In this document: positions 21,101-35,700 of the stretch, one piece after another
Layout of the letters: every line of letters starts with the position of its first letter
Position numbering within the stretch: the stretch's first letter is position 1
Assembly (NCBI GenBank): GCA_950295325.1
Contig: OX485804.1
Span: 15,002,001 to 15,066,000 of the forward strand
Reading direction: 5' to 3'
Length of the DNA stretch: 64,000 bases
DNA from: Polytrichum commune
Taxonomy: Eukaryota; Streptophyta; Polytrichopsida; Polytrichales; Polytrichaceae
Position numbers and translations under genes: made by a program
The notes under the pieces: generated by a model
What the model was told of the DNA's origin: nothing
The model's database searches: none
What the model saw: the letters and a program-made list of their open reading frames with translations, nothing else

Positions 21101-24100
21101 ACAAACATTCATATCCTTGCTGAGGTGAGCATACAAAATGGAAAAGTGGAAGGACCTGGTGGAACACTGGTAATATGAAACATGTTGCTACTATGTAACT
21201 ATGATGATGTCTTCACCTGGAGAAACAAACGCCACCATCTCCACCAGGCATTAGTAACAAGCTCCTACCCATTGAGAAATGACTTAATTTAAGCAGAGAC
21301 ATCTATGAGAACATGATTCCCACCCATTCCATCATGCCGAGACCTGACCTGGCTCGAACTTGGCTTTGAGTATGACATGTCCTCACCTGACACCATCACT
21401 TCGTTGCTCTCTTTCCGATCCTGCATTATTAGATCCACGCTGCAACAAACAAGAAACAGGTATTTAAAGAACAATCTCAACTGACCTCTGAAAACTAAAG
21501 GTTATAATGTCCGCACACTCTTTTCAAAATAATCAAGTAATAATTCTAATTCTAATGTGAAATGAATCATTTGACAAATTGCACAAAAACTCAACTAACA
21601 AGGACTGCTAAGTCATCCTGGTTTCTGCCGAAACTGAACAGTTGTCATCTATAATCATAGGTTGCAAATTCTAAAGTAGCAATTTAAGAAACCTCTGAAA
21701 CACTCTGAAACACTTGAAACAACAGCAACCATCCCCGTAGACCAAAAGATAGTGCAAAACATGCCAAAATAAATCTACAACATAATTTACAGACCTTTAA
21801 ATCCTTCAATTTCTTATGATCCTTCACTTTCTTCTTCTCCTTGGTTTTATCACGGGTCTGCTTCGAAGACTCGATGTCTTTGGATCCTGGGCTTTTTCTA
21901 TCCTTTGCAAGCTCTGCTAAAAATGCTTCCTGAGCAGCATCTGACTTCTGCATGGCATCCTTGTCTGCTTCTTCTTCCACCCGACTCTGTAGAATTCAGG
22001 ATTCAAAATCAAGAGGACAGCAAGATAGTTGATTGGAATGACAACACTTCAATATCAGAGGAGACACAATTAGATAGAAAGAACAAGATTGTACTGTAGA
22101 CAACTATTACCGCGTAGGGCAACCTTTCAAGAGTATCATTTTAGATTCTACCATTTAGTATCCCAGCCTCTCCATGGATCCAATTTGAAAGTCCATTTAA
22201 TCCCTAGATGGAGTTGGGCAGAAATTGTACTCAATATACGAAGATCAAACATCATAATCAAGTGCTTTTGTACCCTCTCATGTTCCTCTCACCTAAATCA
22301 CCAATGTGTAGATTTTATGGCTTAAGACCTGTACACAAGTCTTGTATAAAGTCCTCTAAAAGGTTGAAAATAGCTGCAGTAGTAATTTTGAAATTAGATG
22401 CACAAAATGTCTATTCAAGTTGGAGAGCAATACGGCTTTCACTTTGGTCAAATACATAGATCATAGAAGAGGACCATCCCCTCTACTTAGCGGTTACCAA
22501 GCTGTAAAAACGTGTATACAGCTGTACCTTAAGAAAACTTTTCACAAGGGGAAGAACAACAGCTCTGTAGTCCAGCACTGCTGCTTGTCCAAGTTTCATC
22601 TCCAATTTTTGCAAGTTGTCCGTTGTCTTCATTATCTTTGCATCCACATGATTTATCTGCAAAGATGCCAACCAGTAAAGCACCTTTAGAAACAAAATAG
22701 GGGATTCACCAAAGAATATCTCCAGATGTCCTTGAGATGGACAAATTTCAGAAAACCCTACTAAAGGAAAATGATAGCTCTGTAGAAATAGAGCTAAATC
22801 CAGAGTCTAAGACTCACAATCTCACCATACTCAAATGAATGTGGCCAAATTTCCTTCTTCAAGATCCATAAACAAAAAACACTCGTAGAATATTACATAC
22901 ACTTCTAAGCAGTCGAGAATGTGGTAGCATGCCTAAGACCCAGGACTTGATCTCCTCAATTCTAAGAAATACAATTCAATCAACTGACCTCATTAGAAAG
23001 TTGTTCCCTTTGTCGCAAGATCACACTGTCCACACGGGAGTCAGCACGATGGGGGGACTCCTGCATTCTCCAAGCCTCGTCCTCATCTTCATCAGAGTCA
23101 CTGACTCGGACACCCAAGTTTCCATCATAAGGATGCCTCCGCACCATACCAGTCTGTGCATCTCTTAAAACATTGGTTATTGCATCTAGCTCCAGCTTGC
23201 GATCAGGAGAGAGGCCATTTGTCCGTGCATCAGCGAGCTCCTGCTGCCTCTGTTTCAAGACAGTCTCATAGCTCTTCCGAGTACCATCACCCTTATATTC
23301 TCTTCTCTTATTTTCTTCTGCACATAACCCTTCAGCTAAGCCAAGAGCCTCCTCATAACTTACAAGTTCAAACTTCTTGTCACATAATCCATGCAATTGC
23401 TTGAACTCTTTTTCAAGTGCACGAAATATATCTCGTCCCTTTTGTCCCTGCTCTTCTCTGAACTGTTTCCAGCCAGAAGGTTGGTACTCGTATTCCATGC
23501 TACCATAAATCCATGAAAGCTGCAGGTCCATGTGGTCACAAACTGCTCCTCCTTCCTTTTTCTTCATAAGAGGCAAAGGAGGTTTGTGAGACGCCTCACC
23601 TTTCTCATCCACAGGCTCCTTTGCTTCTACATCCTCAAATTTCTTACTGGGTGGGAATATCTCTTCAGAAAATTCCTTCAGAACCCGCTCGTCTATCAAG
23701 AGCTGGGTAAAGTCCTCATTTAATACAAGCCTATCTGGAATAATCTCTTCCTCACCAATCTCTCTGGGATTTGGGGTAATTATGGAATCAGAAATGCGGC
23801 TCAGGCCACAAGCTTGAGCTAGTTCTATGAGATATTTATGAATATGTTGAAGGGGCAGTGCTTCCAGGAATCGAATGTAGAGAGGAGATTGATTGAACTC
23901 ATAGTGTACTGTTGGATCTGGAACCAGCGACTGCACTTCCTCTGTAGCATATTGTATAATTTTCATTACATGATCGCGTGCCAGGCACTTATTTCTAATG
24001 AGAACCCTGAAGAGAACATATATCTTCTCCAATAATTTCTTCCTTTCTTCATTCTCCACTAGCGGTAGATCCTGAGAAGGCATCTCCTTACCTGCCTGAG

Positions 24101-25895
24101 CTACATTCTTAACTTTTTGGCAATCTCCATTGCAAGTATGAAGGTGCTTCTGATCTACCTCGTCATGCACTACACCACCACCTGCTTCTATGTCCTCAAA
24201 AGCTTCAAGGGTTTTGAAGCGTTGCAGAAATACATCATCCGTACCCTTCACTGTACCTACATTTGTCTTCTCCAGCACTTTCAGATTCTCAAGCTCTGCC
24301 GTAGCAGTCTCGGATGTCTGCGGTTCCATATCTGGCAGCGGAATATGGGCAAATTCTATGAGCAATTTAACTGCAGCTGCTCCATCGATGGGCCTACAAT
24401 CCTTATCAAGTAGATGTTCCACCCATTCCTGATCAATCTCTCGCGGTATCACTTGCTGCAATTTCTGAGGAAGGCTACCTATATGCTCCATTGACATTGA
24501 ATGGAGAATCAAATCCTGGTACTCAATAAACCTCTCGCCGCATTTACAACAAGCCCAGAACCTCCAGGTTTTATTCTCTTGTGCAAACTCCAGAGCCTCA
24601 GAGAGAGCATCTGATGCAGCATGGCTCTTCACAAGACCTCCTGCCTCTTTCCAAGATGCCAGATGATCTTTCAGCTCCACAATGGAGACCTCAAGCAGGG
24701 ATTCCCTCTTCTCTGGTGAAAGAACACGCCACAATTGTCTTACACGGTCTATTTTTTCCTCTGTTGAGAGAGTCTTTGCAACTCTTCTTGAGTTAGGCCC
24801 GGTAGATTTCCTTCTATCTAGACGTTTCTGGAGTGACTTCTCAGGTTCCTCCGTAGATTCTCCACCTGTGTTACCAGAGAGGGTCTGACTTTGTTGTAGG
24901 AGCCGTGCAGCAGCCACCCGCACCTCTATCTCTTTCCGTCTCTCCTCGGGAGTTTTCACAACTTTTTTCACCTCATGAGGTCGCTTTGGTTGTGAGATCC
25001 TTTGCTCCATAGGGTCCTGGTCAGCAAACTTCCTCATCTGTATAAACCGAAGCTTTTCCTCTCCGGCCCCGCTTCCTAGGGTCTTCATCCAAGTGGAAAT
25101 TGAAGTTATATTGGCCTTCTGAACTAAACCTCTCAGTTCCTGCTTCACATGGGCAATACGGTCTTCAGAAGTAGGCAGTTCCTGCTGCTGCTGCTCGTTG
25201 TGTAGGCTTTCCTTAGCTGGATCAACTGGGTCCTCAATACGAAGAGCCCTCTCACATTCCCCAACCACCTCCTCATAGCCCTTACTATCTTTGGCCACTT
25301 CATACAACAGTTGAGCATAGAAGTGCGCATATTCAACTGAGTTAGGTGAAAGAGATGCCGCCTTTTTAGCACTTTCAAGAGCTGAGCTGAAGTACCTTTG
25401 TTTGGTATTTGCATCCTCAATAACAGATGCCAACCGCATGAAAATGTGACCCTGCACACGGTATGCCAGGCCTGAATTCTCATTCCTGTTGCATGCGTCC
25501 CTTATCAGACGCAAAGCTTTTTTACTGTTCCCTCTTCGCAAGGCCACAAGCGCTCGTTCACATTCTCCTCTTACACCAGCGGAATTTAGAGCCTCGTCCT
25601 TCCCATTACTTGAGAAGGATACACCACCTACACCATTGTTTGTTGGAGCCTTCCCATTCGAATTAGGGATTCCTGATGCTTTTCCTCCATGCCCTTTACC
25701 TGAAATACACGATTCTCCCCCTGCACCATCAAAAGAAGATGACATCTCTAGTCCGGTTCCCTGTTGAGGCTCAGAACCCGCCAAAACCCCTCCTGTATGT
25801 CCCTCATTGCTCCCAGGCGATGTATACCAGTCATGTGTAGTGGCATTGACGGTGGTAGTAGTGCGCGTAGCGGATGCTCTTTTCTTTTGCCCCAT
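15159..25895 (-). CDS. DUF627/DUF629 ubiquitin carboxyl-terminal hydrolase-like protein (USP54-like)
   Basis: Thirteen coding exons, all with GT-AG borders and consistent phases: 25895-22989, 22656-22528, 21986-21795, 21439-21387, 21071-20023, 18830-18723, 18457-18222, 17908-17690, 17390-17115, 16704-16557, 16442-16309, 15765-15679, 15257-15159. They total 5,637 nt, or 1,878 residues. Order: a basic Thr-rich N-terminus, a TPR-like DUF627 (about 110-250), DUF629 with a C2H2 finger (CCKCGERF...HSMSMEH), a charged coiled-coil with four repeats of about 26 residues (about 1130-1225), and a C-terminal USP fold. USP marks are QYNCFLNVVIQ (Cys about 1551), NCQGCG, YYGQHYHCFAY (His about 1824) and WVLFDDS (Asp about 1841). 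The family is often labelled inactive in plants, yet the triad positions look filled here. Arabidopsis relatives, recalled from memory, are near 1,600 residues. Role: probably deubiquitination or ubiquitin binding; the substrate is unknown. Confidence 0.93.
18831..20022 (-). other. Long intron of the USP-like gene
   Basis: This 1.2-kb interval between exons 5 and 6 has no conserved open frame and no transposon termini that I can see. It is moderately AT-rich. Confidence 0.7.
20695..20956 (-). repeat. Coding tandem repeat, about 78 bp x 3-4, in the USP-like gene
   Basis: Within exon 5 the phrase KLAEQLELQ...AEEE.KAKHLAEQE.K is repeated with small changes (LELQRCAEEE, IELQHHADEE, LELQCHAEEE, LALQ). 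It forms a continuous charged heptad-like coil. DNA copies are similar enough to give long false open frames on the other strand. Confidence 0.85.
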
Positions 25896-26387
25896 ACGCA
25901 GAGGTCTTACTTACATACTTGACCTTCGTTGCTGCATCATATCATATCAATAGGATGAGAAATAATTATACATTCGCCATCTCACAAAACTGCCTCCTGG
26001 ACATACATAAATGCCATGTATATCAGACCGGCATCATCATCTCTGAGTTTCCTTCAACTTTTAGGGCCTCACTCATCCATAGCTTTAAAATGACCTACCC
26101 TCAGCTGCTAGTTCTGTACACCATCCGAAATCTTTTTCTTTCGATGGGAACAGATCGTAACAATGCCTGCAGGCTGTTGATAAAATTATTGTGCCGATGA
26201 TGTAGATAAGAGGTGGAATCCGTTATCCAAGTCCAGAATTCTCTGATAGAATCTGATAGACGAAGCAAAATATACAATCCCCGATCCCTCCATTGACAGG
26301 ATCCGCAGCTACTAAAACAAATCCTAGCTGGAAACGGAAACGCCTCTGCAAGATAAACATTCCACGCTTCAGAGGAAGGAAGCTCAA

Positions 26388-26414
26388 CACACGCACACGC
26401 ACACGCACACGCAC
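26388..26414 (+). repeat. (CACACG)n microsatellite in the USP-like gene 5' flank
   Basis: Four hexamer units of CACACG type about 500 bp upstream of the ATG. The region 25896-27060 is the probable leader and promoter; it is C- and T-rich from 26620 to 27000. I cannot place the transcription start. Confidence 0.75.
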
Positions 26415-27060
26415 CAAGCTATTGAGTCCAAAAGGCAGGGATCAACGCACAGATCCCTGTCCACCACGTGTATGCGTAAGCCCTAAGAGACACAATGCCA
26501 CAGGACGAACGAAAGGGTTTGATATATTGAAAAAGCGTACTTGCGAAGAAGGCGATTCTGCAGTAGTGCCCGCGAGGGCCCTTCCAGAAGGATCATCGGG
26601 CCCTTCTTATTCCTCGAATTATTGAATGACTCCACCCCGTCCTTCCTTCCGCCCGTCTGTCCCGCTTTCCTCCTCCCCTCCCTTCTCCCTCCCTCCCTCC
26701 CCGACTCCTTTCAATCCGCGTGTACTCTATACTGCATCCTTTCCCTCCCCGTTTGTTTCCTTCGACAGCGCCCGAAGAACAGCAACAACGTCGGCATGCG
26801 TCTCGCAAAGAGTGCGCACGGGAGCTATGTAATGATGGCGTTGCGAACTTGCGAATGCTGCTCAAGCTCAAGCTCCAGCCCTCTCCCCCCCTCCCTCCTC
26901 TGAAGTTCGACCACCTTCTCCCTCTCATCACTCCGCCTCCGCCCGTTCTCCCCCGTCCAGGACCCCGCGCAAGACCCCTCCCAAGACCGGCTTCAATCCA
27001 AGACCCGCACTTCCGTTAGACCTAAACTATCCCATTCCTCGTCTCGAAGGTTGTAATAAT

Positions 27061-28307
27061 TAGGCGAACACACACACGGGCAGGCAGGCTACCTTATGTG
27101 TCTGTTCCCACTGCCAACAACTTCGTAGACTCTTTCTCCACCTTTTTATCCATCACCCCTCCCTTGAGGAGTCAGTCCCTACCTTCATTCTTCTAATAAG
27201 TACACCTCCTATGCTCACATGGTGGGGTCACATTCGCCATTGTTTGTGTTTCCCATGTATGTCAATCTTCCGGAACCCACCATGATGGATGACGACAAGT
27301 TAGGGTGGGTTTTCCAATAAAGCCCAAGACCCAAAGAAGCTCCAAACTCGCGCGGTCCTATTGGTCGAGCGCAATTTCTTTTGGGGACTCGATCGAGGAG
27401 TACCTTCGTCCATAAGACTAAGCATCACTATGCTTATTCTTGGGTTTTTGTTGCCATCGTTGATATGAATATCTTGTTGAATGTTTTCGTTTGAGGTCTT
27501 CTTATTCAATAATGAAGCGATCTCCGTGAAATGTGGAGAATTGAAAGGGATTGTATGGCACAAACAGTTGTTTGTGTATAGTGGTTGTGTTGGGTCTTAC
27601 TAGGAAAGGAAGAGGGTTAGTAAAGACCCTCCTTGAGAATGTTATGGTGGTCGGGATCCAAGGAAAGGGAACTAATGTGGCATCACATTTTTGCCAACTC
27701 TCAACATCCTAACTCAAGAAAATGACTCTCCTAGTTTGAGAAACTGACCTTCAACTTGGGTCCAATCTTGAGCTCGAAAACGAAGGTCCGGTAAGGGGTG
27801 TCTTGGACCTTGACTCTCATGTAAACCCATGCTTAGGTTTGGAATACCTATGCAAAAGTTTGGGCAAATATACATGATACTAGTTTCTCTTTAGCTTTCA
27901 AGTTTCACGTACTATTGGAAGATGTCAAAAATCTTGGACATGATGAACGTTTGTAGTGGTAGTGTGTAAAATGTTTGAAGAGAAGTTGGTCTTTACAACT
28001 AGCATCCTATACTTAGATTTTGTTATGATTCGATACATACATTTTACATGATTTATCAATACTTGATCCTTCATTTCATTTTCATTTTTATTTTTATTGG
28101 GGGGGGACTTGTTTTAGGCATGCATGTTTTACAATTTCCTTTTGAATTTGAAAATATAAATTTCACAAGAAATTTAACAATCAATTGAAAAGAAATTACA
28201 TCTATTTGACTCGCATGTAGGGTATTCACATTTCTTGACTGATTGATGCATCTTGTGAGAAGGGGTTACAATGTGATAGGAGTTTCTTTTTCAAGGGGGG
28301 GGGGGCA

Positions 28308-28350
<43 letters not shown>

Positions 28351-29806
28351 ATTCATTGATTCATTTCATTATGTGAACCCTAGGGATGAAACACTATTTG
28401 CATCCGAACTTGAATCGCCATGTGGATAGTTGCATGTTGCCAAATAAGGAAAATGTGATCCCGAATGCTAGTCCTTGTGGCACGTATATGCTTGAGGATG
28501 GCATGCAACCATCAAGTAGGTTAGTCGCCGCAACATATAGATGCTTATAAAATGAAAGGCAGTTGTGTACACACATGAAAAAGAGCAACCTCCATCAAGG
28601 GGAATTCTCTTTTGCACTTGTACAATCACAAGTTTGCATTAGAACTATATGGTTGGGAAAAAAAACATCACTTCCATCATGACATGGCATACCATGAGTC
28701 AATAATCCACTTGTTAATAGCATCAAGCAAAGTAAATTTATTATCAAGCCCATGATGGGCTTGATAATAAAGAAGTGTAAAACCCCTTATTATAAACATA
28801 CAACATTAGTAAACGATGAGGAGTAGAGCTTATGCAAATTGGTAATGATAACATTTCTCTTGCAACCAATGAGGATACGTTGCAATCATATGTCATTTGT
28901 GCTCCATATCTAGAACATGAACATCTTTCGAGTCATTTTCTCTCATGTCGGGCGTCACTAATGGTGTCTACCAATGGATTTTTGGGGATGATGGGTACAA
29001 CCTAGCCAAGTGCACAATCATGTGATATGCTACTCTTCTCCTAGTTGCTATCATCAATCATTCACCATCTTTCCAATCGCAATAATACAAGCTTGATAGG
29101 GAATGTTAAACTCTAACTTCATGATCCATGTTACCCGTCCACTTCAAAGCAACTCTCGAGTCACCATGAGTCTAACACTAAACATTGTACTTGGTGCCCT
29201 ATTGTATTTTATGTCACTGTAGTAGTAAGATTTTTTCCATGACACTTCCTATGAACGAGTTCACAAATGTTGTCATCCCAACGTACTTTCATAGTTCATC
29301 CACATGCCAATTATTGAAACCAAAGTTTGGTACATTTTGCACCCTAACGTTACATGTAATAAAACGTTATCATGGATGATTAGATTTTGGATGAAAAAGT
29401 ATTTAGTAAGTGACAATAGTTGCAAAGTTATAAATCTATAATGCCCAAAGTTGGTTTTTTTTATCATGAATGGAAAATTGATGTTAGGTTTATATTTAGT
29501 GTTGATGACAGAACACGGGTAGTTTGCAATTAGTATTGAGCAAGACATGGAATTGGTGACACTAAATACAATATTGAGTGCAGTTATCTTCTAGTAAATT
29601 AGATGCATGCTTTTTAATTTTTCAAACACTATACGAACGATGACCGAGTTGTAGTATCGGTGCATGAAACATTTGTCCTACTTTTCTCATCTCTTTGCGC
29701 ATTGTCATGAGCCCAATTTTCAACTATTTCTTGTATCTAAAAACTATTTTATGCAAGAGCTCGATGTTTGGTGTTGACAGTCTCTCCATGTCAACTTAAG
29801 TGAATA
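27061..29806. other. Gene-free stretch with low-complexity tracts
   Basis: No coding region is supported. Contents are a run of 11 G at about 28296-28306, an (AT)n microsatellite of about 38 bp at 28310-28347, and a perfect 35-bp palindrome at 28737-28771. Confidence 0.6.
28737..28771. repeat. Perfect 35-bp palindrome
   Basis: Arms of 17 bp (TTTATTATCAAGCCCAT and its complement) are separated by a single G. Such a perfect short inverted repeat can extrude as a cruciform or fold in RNA. Confidence 0.9.
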
Positions 29807-30659
29807 AGGGCCACTTCACACACAAGCCAAGAGCCGTGACCATGAAATTGTGAGAGCCCAAAAGAAAGTGTCCAAAGGCCATCCCAACACACCTCCAAAA
29901 TCATGTAGTGTGGTCATGGATCCTCAAGTGTAGTGTGAAGCCATATGTGACTGGGCCCTCGACCAAATGCCATTTCAATGAATTTCTATTCATGCATATC
30001 CTCACACATGATAAACTAGAATAAATCAATGGTTGTGAGCATTCGGAGGGCCATGGTCTCCCGGTTTTGTGTTAAATCTACATCCAAAAGGTGCTTTTTG
30101 AAAATAGTCCAAGTGACCATGAAACATGATCCATTTGATGCCATGTAGGAATTCACGTGGACTTTACATCCATCTTGCATTCACACACTTTGTTGATCCC
30201 TTGAGTATAGTGTGAAGGGAACTCTCGGGGGGTGTAGTCATTGGTTGGAGTAGCAATATACGTGTGAACAAATGATGGGGTATTTTAAAAACATGGGGGC
30301 GAAAAATTATAATTGGACTTAAGAGTAATATAGGGTATCAAAAATGGCACTGGACATCTTTAAAGTACTATAGGGTATGGAATAATAGGTAATTTGGAAT
30401 TATAAGGAATGCAAGTCATTTTTATATTAACCCAAAGTAGAAATTTACATAATGATAGCATGTGAAAAAAAAAAGAGAATTGAAAGTAATACCCCCCCCT
30501 ATAAAATAGTGGTTGTTCGCACCTATATCCTTAACTTTTTAACACATTGCCCCCCCCCCCCCCCGAGAGGGAACTTGGACCGGCTCCGCCTTTTCCACCA
30601 AGGAGAGTGCTTGAAGTGTAATGGTCACGAGCTCTCAGTCTTGTGTGTGAAGTGGCCCT
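29807..30659. mobile_element. TIR element, AGGGCCACTTCACACACAAG family, 853 bp
   Basis: The two ends AGGGCCACTTCACACACAAG and CTTGTGTGTGAAGTGGCCCT are inverted copies. The subterminal GTGACC and GGGCTCTC-like phrases are shared with 60195-60706 and 10759-10846. No transposase frame is visible, so the copy is non-autonomous. A run of 15 C lies at 30550-30564. Termini would suit a hAT-like element, but no clear 8-bp duplication is seen. Confidence 0.75.
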
Positions 30660-33600
30660 AAGTAACATGTTATCTACCATGCTTTCCGTAGAAAGATTTT
30701 CAAGTAATAAAGAGTTGTATAATGAAATGGATGGGTTGTAACAACTTCGAAAAATGGGAGGCCAAAGGTGTGGAGCAAACCAATTAGGGTGCGGAAGTTG
30801 CCTCTACTTGTGACCTACTTGTGAGTTGAATTGGATGTATCATCCTCCTCATTCTCCTTATTCTAAAAGAGCAATGTCGCTTTCAAACGAATATAATCTT
30901 ATCCAAATTGCACATGTCATGAGTTTGTGTGTTGATATCCATGTTGACTTGATGTTTATAGTTGTTTGATTGTGGGTGAATCAGTTAGGTGGGTTTAACA
31001 CAGCGAAGAAAATTATTCAGTACCTAGAAAATGGGTTGCTTGGGAAGGAAGGGGTTAAGTTTCGGATTTCTTTGAACAACTTATGGTTGCTTTGAGGCCT
31101 TAGACACTCTAGATTTGCATGACCACCTTTTGTTATAACCTCTAGTTGTCATTTGATCTTGACCTCTTTTTTCTTGTTTCCAACATGATGGAACATGGGA
31201 TGTGATACTTGCAATCAAGGTTATGTGCACAAACAATACATGCATCACATCAACCATCGTAAAAATGATGAAGATTGCATAACAAAAATGGATTGGATGA
31301 GGATTTACTTGCAACACAATTGCATGACCTCCTGACCATCTACCAAATTACAATACATGTCAAATGCTTGCACACCATGAAAATGTCCAAGCGAGGAGCA
31401 TAGCTTGTGTGACAACGGTGTTCCCATTGCGTTCCCACCTAGCTATTAGGCAAATAATGTTGGTAACCTAGTTGAGACTGACAATGCATTTAATTATAAT
31501 GTATGGTTCCGCATAAAACAATGGATGAAACTAAAATATTTCATTGAATGCACCCCAAAAGGTATCTATAAAATTACAATTTTAGGTGGTGCACCATATA
31601 GACTCCGAGTACTCTCCAACCCATGTATTTATGTATCCCAAGAGAATGTCATAATATTGGGAAATTAAAAAAGTGAATGCATTGATGAATGCATTGAAAA
31701 GTGTTGAGAATCAAAACAATCTAAATAAATGTTTTTGATAACCCATAGGTCAAATCTAGGTTGTAGTACAGGTGTTGCATTCTACCAAACCTTTTGTTGA
31801 GAAGAATAATAGAAGATGGGATGAGCAAGGAGAAGAAGAAAGGGTAGAGGGTTTAGGAAAACATGTAGGATTCATAGGAACTTACTTGTTAGTATACTCC
31901 TTATCTTCACTTGGTGAAGTTCACAAGGTTTGAGAAGTTTTGTGGAACCTTGAATCAAAATGCTTACAAAAACTAGACAACCCCTTGGGAACCAATGGGA
32001 AGTGAAAAACATGACAATCTCATGAATGAAGCTCAAAACACAATGTTAGATTTTATTTGGACCTCGTAGATGTTCTTGCAACATGGCATGATGATGCTTG
32101 CATGGAGTGTGCCACATTGTAATCCAACGATGAGAAATTCCCACACTTTGAATTTAGATGATAAGAGGCTGGCCGACATACACAATGTAACTCCCCAAAG
32201 TGCCAACCGGTTTTTAAATGCGTTGTTGAATTTAAAGAACTTCAAAACCAATTTATGCAAGTGGGTAGGGATAGATTCAACATTCTTTTATGTATTCACC
32301 ATGCTGTAGATACTTCAATATTATTGCTAACCCACTGAGGGTCCAATCGCACATTATGGTTAAGGCTCTAGTTAGGGTAAGTAATCACTCATAATAGTTA
32401 TATTGTGTTCGCACTACCCACTTAGGAGAATTAGCTAACATGTGAGATAGCTAACCTATATGAGAGCTAATCTATCTCGTGACTACACCATCTAATTAAA
32501 ATAAAGGTTTAAATAAAGTTATTAAAGTAGAAGTCAGTTAACTTTTGGGACCTTGCTTTTGTGAAGAAATCTTAACTCATCCATACCCCTAATGCTAACT
32601 AAGTTTTTTTTTATAAAATGAGTACCCCAAGTTTTTTTCTTGAATGTCTGACTTTCATTTTTCTCATCTCTCCATTCCAATACGAGGTGGACCATGCCAT
32701 TTCTTACTTCGTCCTAAATTAACATATATGTATATACTATAAACAATAATAAAAATATTTAATGACAAAGTGATATGAAAATGTCATTCTCAATGCATCT
32801 AGTATACAATACTAATAGTTTAGTTGATTTTAATCAAAATGAAACACAAATGGTGTGGCCCACAAAATTAAAATCTATAATAATTAGTGTCATGTTCAAA
32901 ACTTGGGCATGTTGAGCAAAACCTTGGTTGGTCAACCTTGACTCCTCTCTTGATTGACTGTTCATAAATGTGGAGTGAAGGTTGTGCCACTACAACATTG
33001 GGCGTAGGATTGGCATGAGGTGGGGATCAAATGCAAAGAAAAAAACACCATACTATAACCCCTAATTATGGCTGAAAGAAACCACAAAGAATTGGCTTAT
33101 CGTGGCCCAAAGAGAGGCAATGAGACGATGCCAACCTACAGTAGGGGTGGGCGTGAATCATGGACACTTCACCCTGATCATAGCCGAGAGCTCATACGTG
33201 AGCTTGGAGTGGATTGATTGAGCAGGGCTATGGGGCAAGTTCTACTATGGCCCACATATACTACAAATCAAAGAGAAGTTGTTTGAAAAAAAAATCACAA
33301 GCACTATTTGTAGAGATTAAATAATCAAGTCATATTGATTATAATACATTGTATTTAATGTTCGTGTTCCTCCTTTGCAATTGTTAATATCTTCATGTAC
33401 ATTACATTGATATACACAATTAACATGTCCCACATTAATTTATCGACAATCCACACTATTTGGAATATTCATCATCAATATAACATAATGCCATTAGCAG
33501 CTTTTAACTATACTATGGTTGCTATAATAATGAATCTTCAAAACTATAGTTTTTTGTAATATGGTTTTGACCAAGATAATGTGCACGAGTAAAGAGGCAA

Positions 33601-35700
33601 CTTTGTTGTGAAGGTTATCTACTTGCACACATAAGTGTAGTTTGTTTTCATAACCCTACACATGCCAAAACATGTGGGAAGTGGTTGCGTACATTTGTGC
33701 ACATTGGGTCAAGGTTAAGATGATTGGGCCCCATTCACGTCAATGCAAACCGGTGTCATATTTATTTTATTTTTATTCCACTACCTATGACAATGTTGAA
33801 ACTTGACACTTGTCATGCTAACCTTGCCGATATGAGAAAGTGGCCAAATCCTTGGAGGAAGGTGACATGGTTACTTGAGTTTAAGGTCCAACATAGCGGA
33901 GTGATCTCTCTCTCTCTTTTAGTTGTTGGGAAGCCATAGTAACAAAGCTTAATTCATCTCCATTGACAAAAATGCTAGAGTAAAAACATTGTGAGGGTAA
34001 GGTCGAGGGTAGCTTATTTTAGGGTGGGTCTTTAAAAGCAAATTCCACAAGACCTTTACCATATACCTCTTTTCACCTTGAGTTTGTTTCACTTCTTTTC
34101 ACATGCTTTTTGTTTTGTTTTGTTTTTGCCTTTAGTTTGTTAGGTTGCCAACCTCTAAAGCACTCAAAAGTTGTGATAAAGATGAAGCATGAGCGAGATC
34201 ATCATCACGACCTAACTAGATAAACTTATACACTATGCCACCTAGAATTCCAACCTACAATTCATTGAATCTACCTTTTGTGAAAGATGTGGTCCCATTA
34301 TCTCAACCCAATGGAATGAACTCAAATATCAAACATTGGACACAAGCACTCTAGAAGATGTCGGATGGTATGTCACACTCACTATCCTCACAACAAACAT
34401 TTGAGAAGGCATTCACACGGATAATATATCACCGATCTATTAATTCTCCTTAATGCCCATCAGCATGCAACAATTTCAATTAATAGCCATTAAACACATC
34501 AATAATTAGTATAACTAATCAATTGAAGTTGAATCCGCCCATCGTGGGATGTTAGTAAAAGATAAGGGCGATTAGATTATGTTTGGTTATATTTGTTAGC
34601 TAAGGGTGGGTTCACAAATTAGGGTATGGGTCCAGGGAACTTGGGGTCCAAAACACTCCGCAATAGACCTTCTTTTCATACTCAAGCTTGAAGATTGGTT
34701 TCTTAGACTACGAGGAGCAGTTTTCTTGAACAAAACTAATAAGATTTGATGGGATAGTGATGCCACTTTATTGGCTCTGTCTGTAGGACAGAGACTATGC
34801 ATCAACTTCGTTTCAAGAGCAAATTTCCTAACCACTTTGCGTTCACACTTGGACGTTACTTGTTCTTGTTATTTTTGGTCCACTTTATTTATTGTGGACT
34901 CTCTCTCTCTCTCTCTCTCTCTCTCTAATTGCTCCCTAAAATGCATTGAAAGAAGTCTAGTTAATTATAGTTATTTCGGCAGTTCTTGATTATTCATTTA
35001 CAAAAAATTGAGTGATAAATGAGTAGCTTCAATCCTTGACCTGCATTTGAGAAGAAGGTGCTCAAAATCCAAGAAAGGTTTGATATAGTGAATAACCATG
35101 GATTGGCATGAGCAAAGTGGACAACTACAATTGTAGTCTTTCATAATAAAGGACAGAGCCTCACGGTTCTACCGTTTTCTTGTTTTTTCATACCTTGGAC
35201 CCATACCTTAGTGTAGAATATTTAACCAATAACATTGCTTGATTTTGGAGTTTCTTTAGTCTTGGACCCTATTGTAAATCCACCCTGAGTCTAGTACGAC
35301 CCTCACATTTATCATAACTACGTACTAAGCCCGGGTTGGAGCTTAGTAAAGACAACATTTAAAGAGGCCCCTAACACCGTTCCTCTAGAACCTGGTCTTG
35401 GGAAAGACCAGGGGTCTTGAATTGAAGGGGCTGGAAGGTCTTGGAAGGGACTTGGCTGTGCACGGAGCAGGAGCAGAAGAGGCGCAGTGAAGGAGAAGAA
35501 GCTCAGGCACGGAGCTTGAATCACAGCTTGAACTCGTAGGGTTAAGTTATCATCATCAACATCAGCATTTTCTTGGTGTCCACATTGGAGATGCGGCTGT
35601 GCGTGCTGCTCCACACGTACTAACTTATTACAGGACGCGAACTGCGAAGAAGAAAGAAAAAAAGAAACTGAAGGGATTGAGTGAGTAGGGAAAGAGAACA
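30660..35700. other. Gene-free stretch
   Basis: About 5 kb without a supported gene. The only clear structure is a (CT)n microsatellite at 34899-34926 and a shorter CT run near 33905. Old, decayed repeats are likely but I could not assign them. Confidence 0.55.

Noticed and set aside
20529-21123. Plus-strand open frames opposite the USP-like exon 5
   Set aside because: They are shadows of the repetitive coiled-coil coding sequence.
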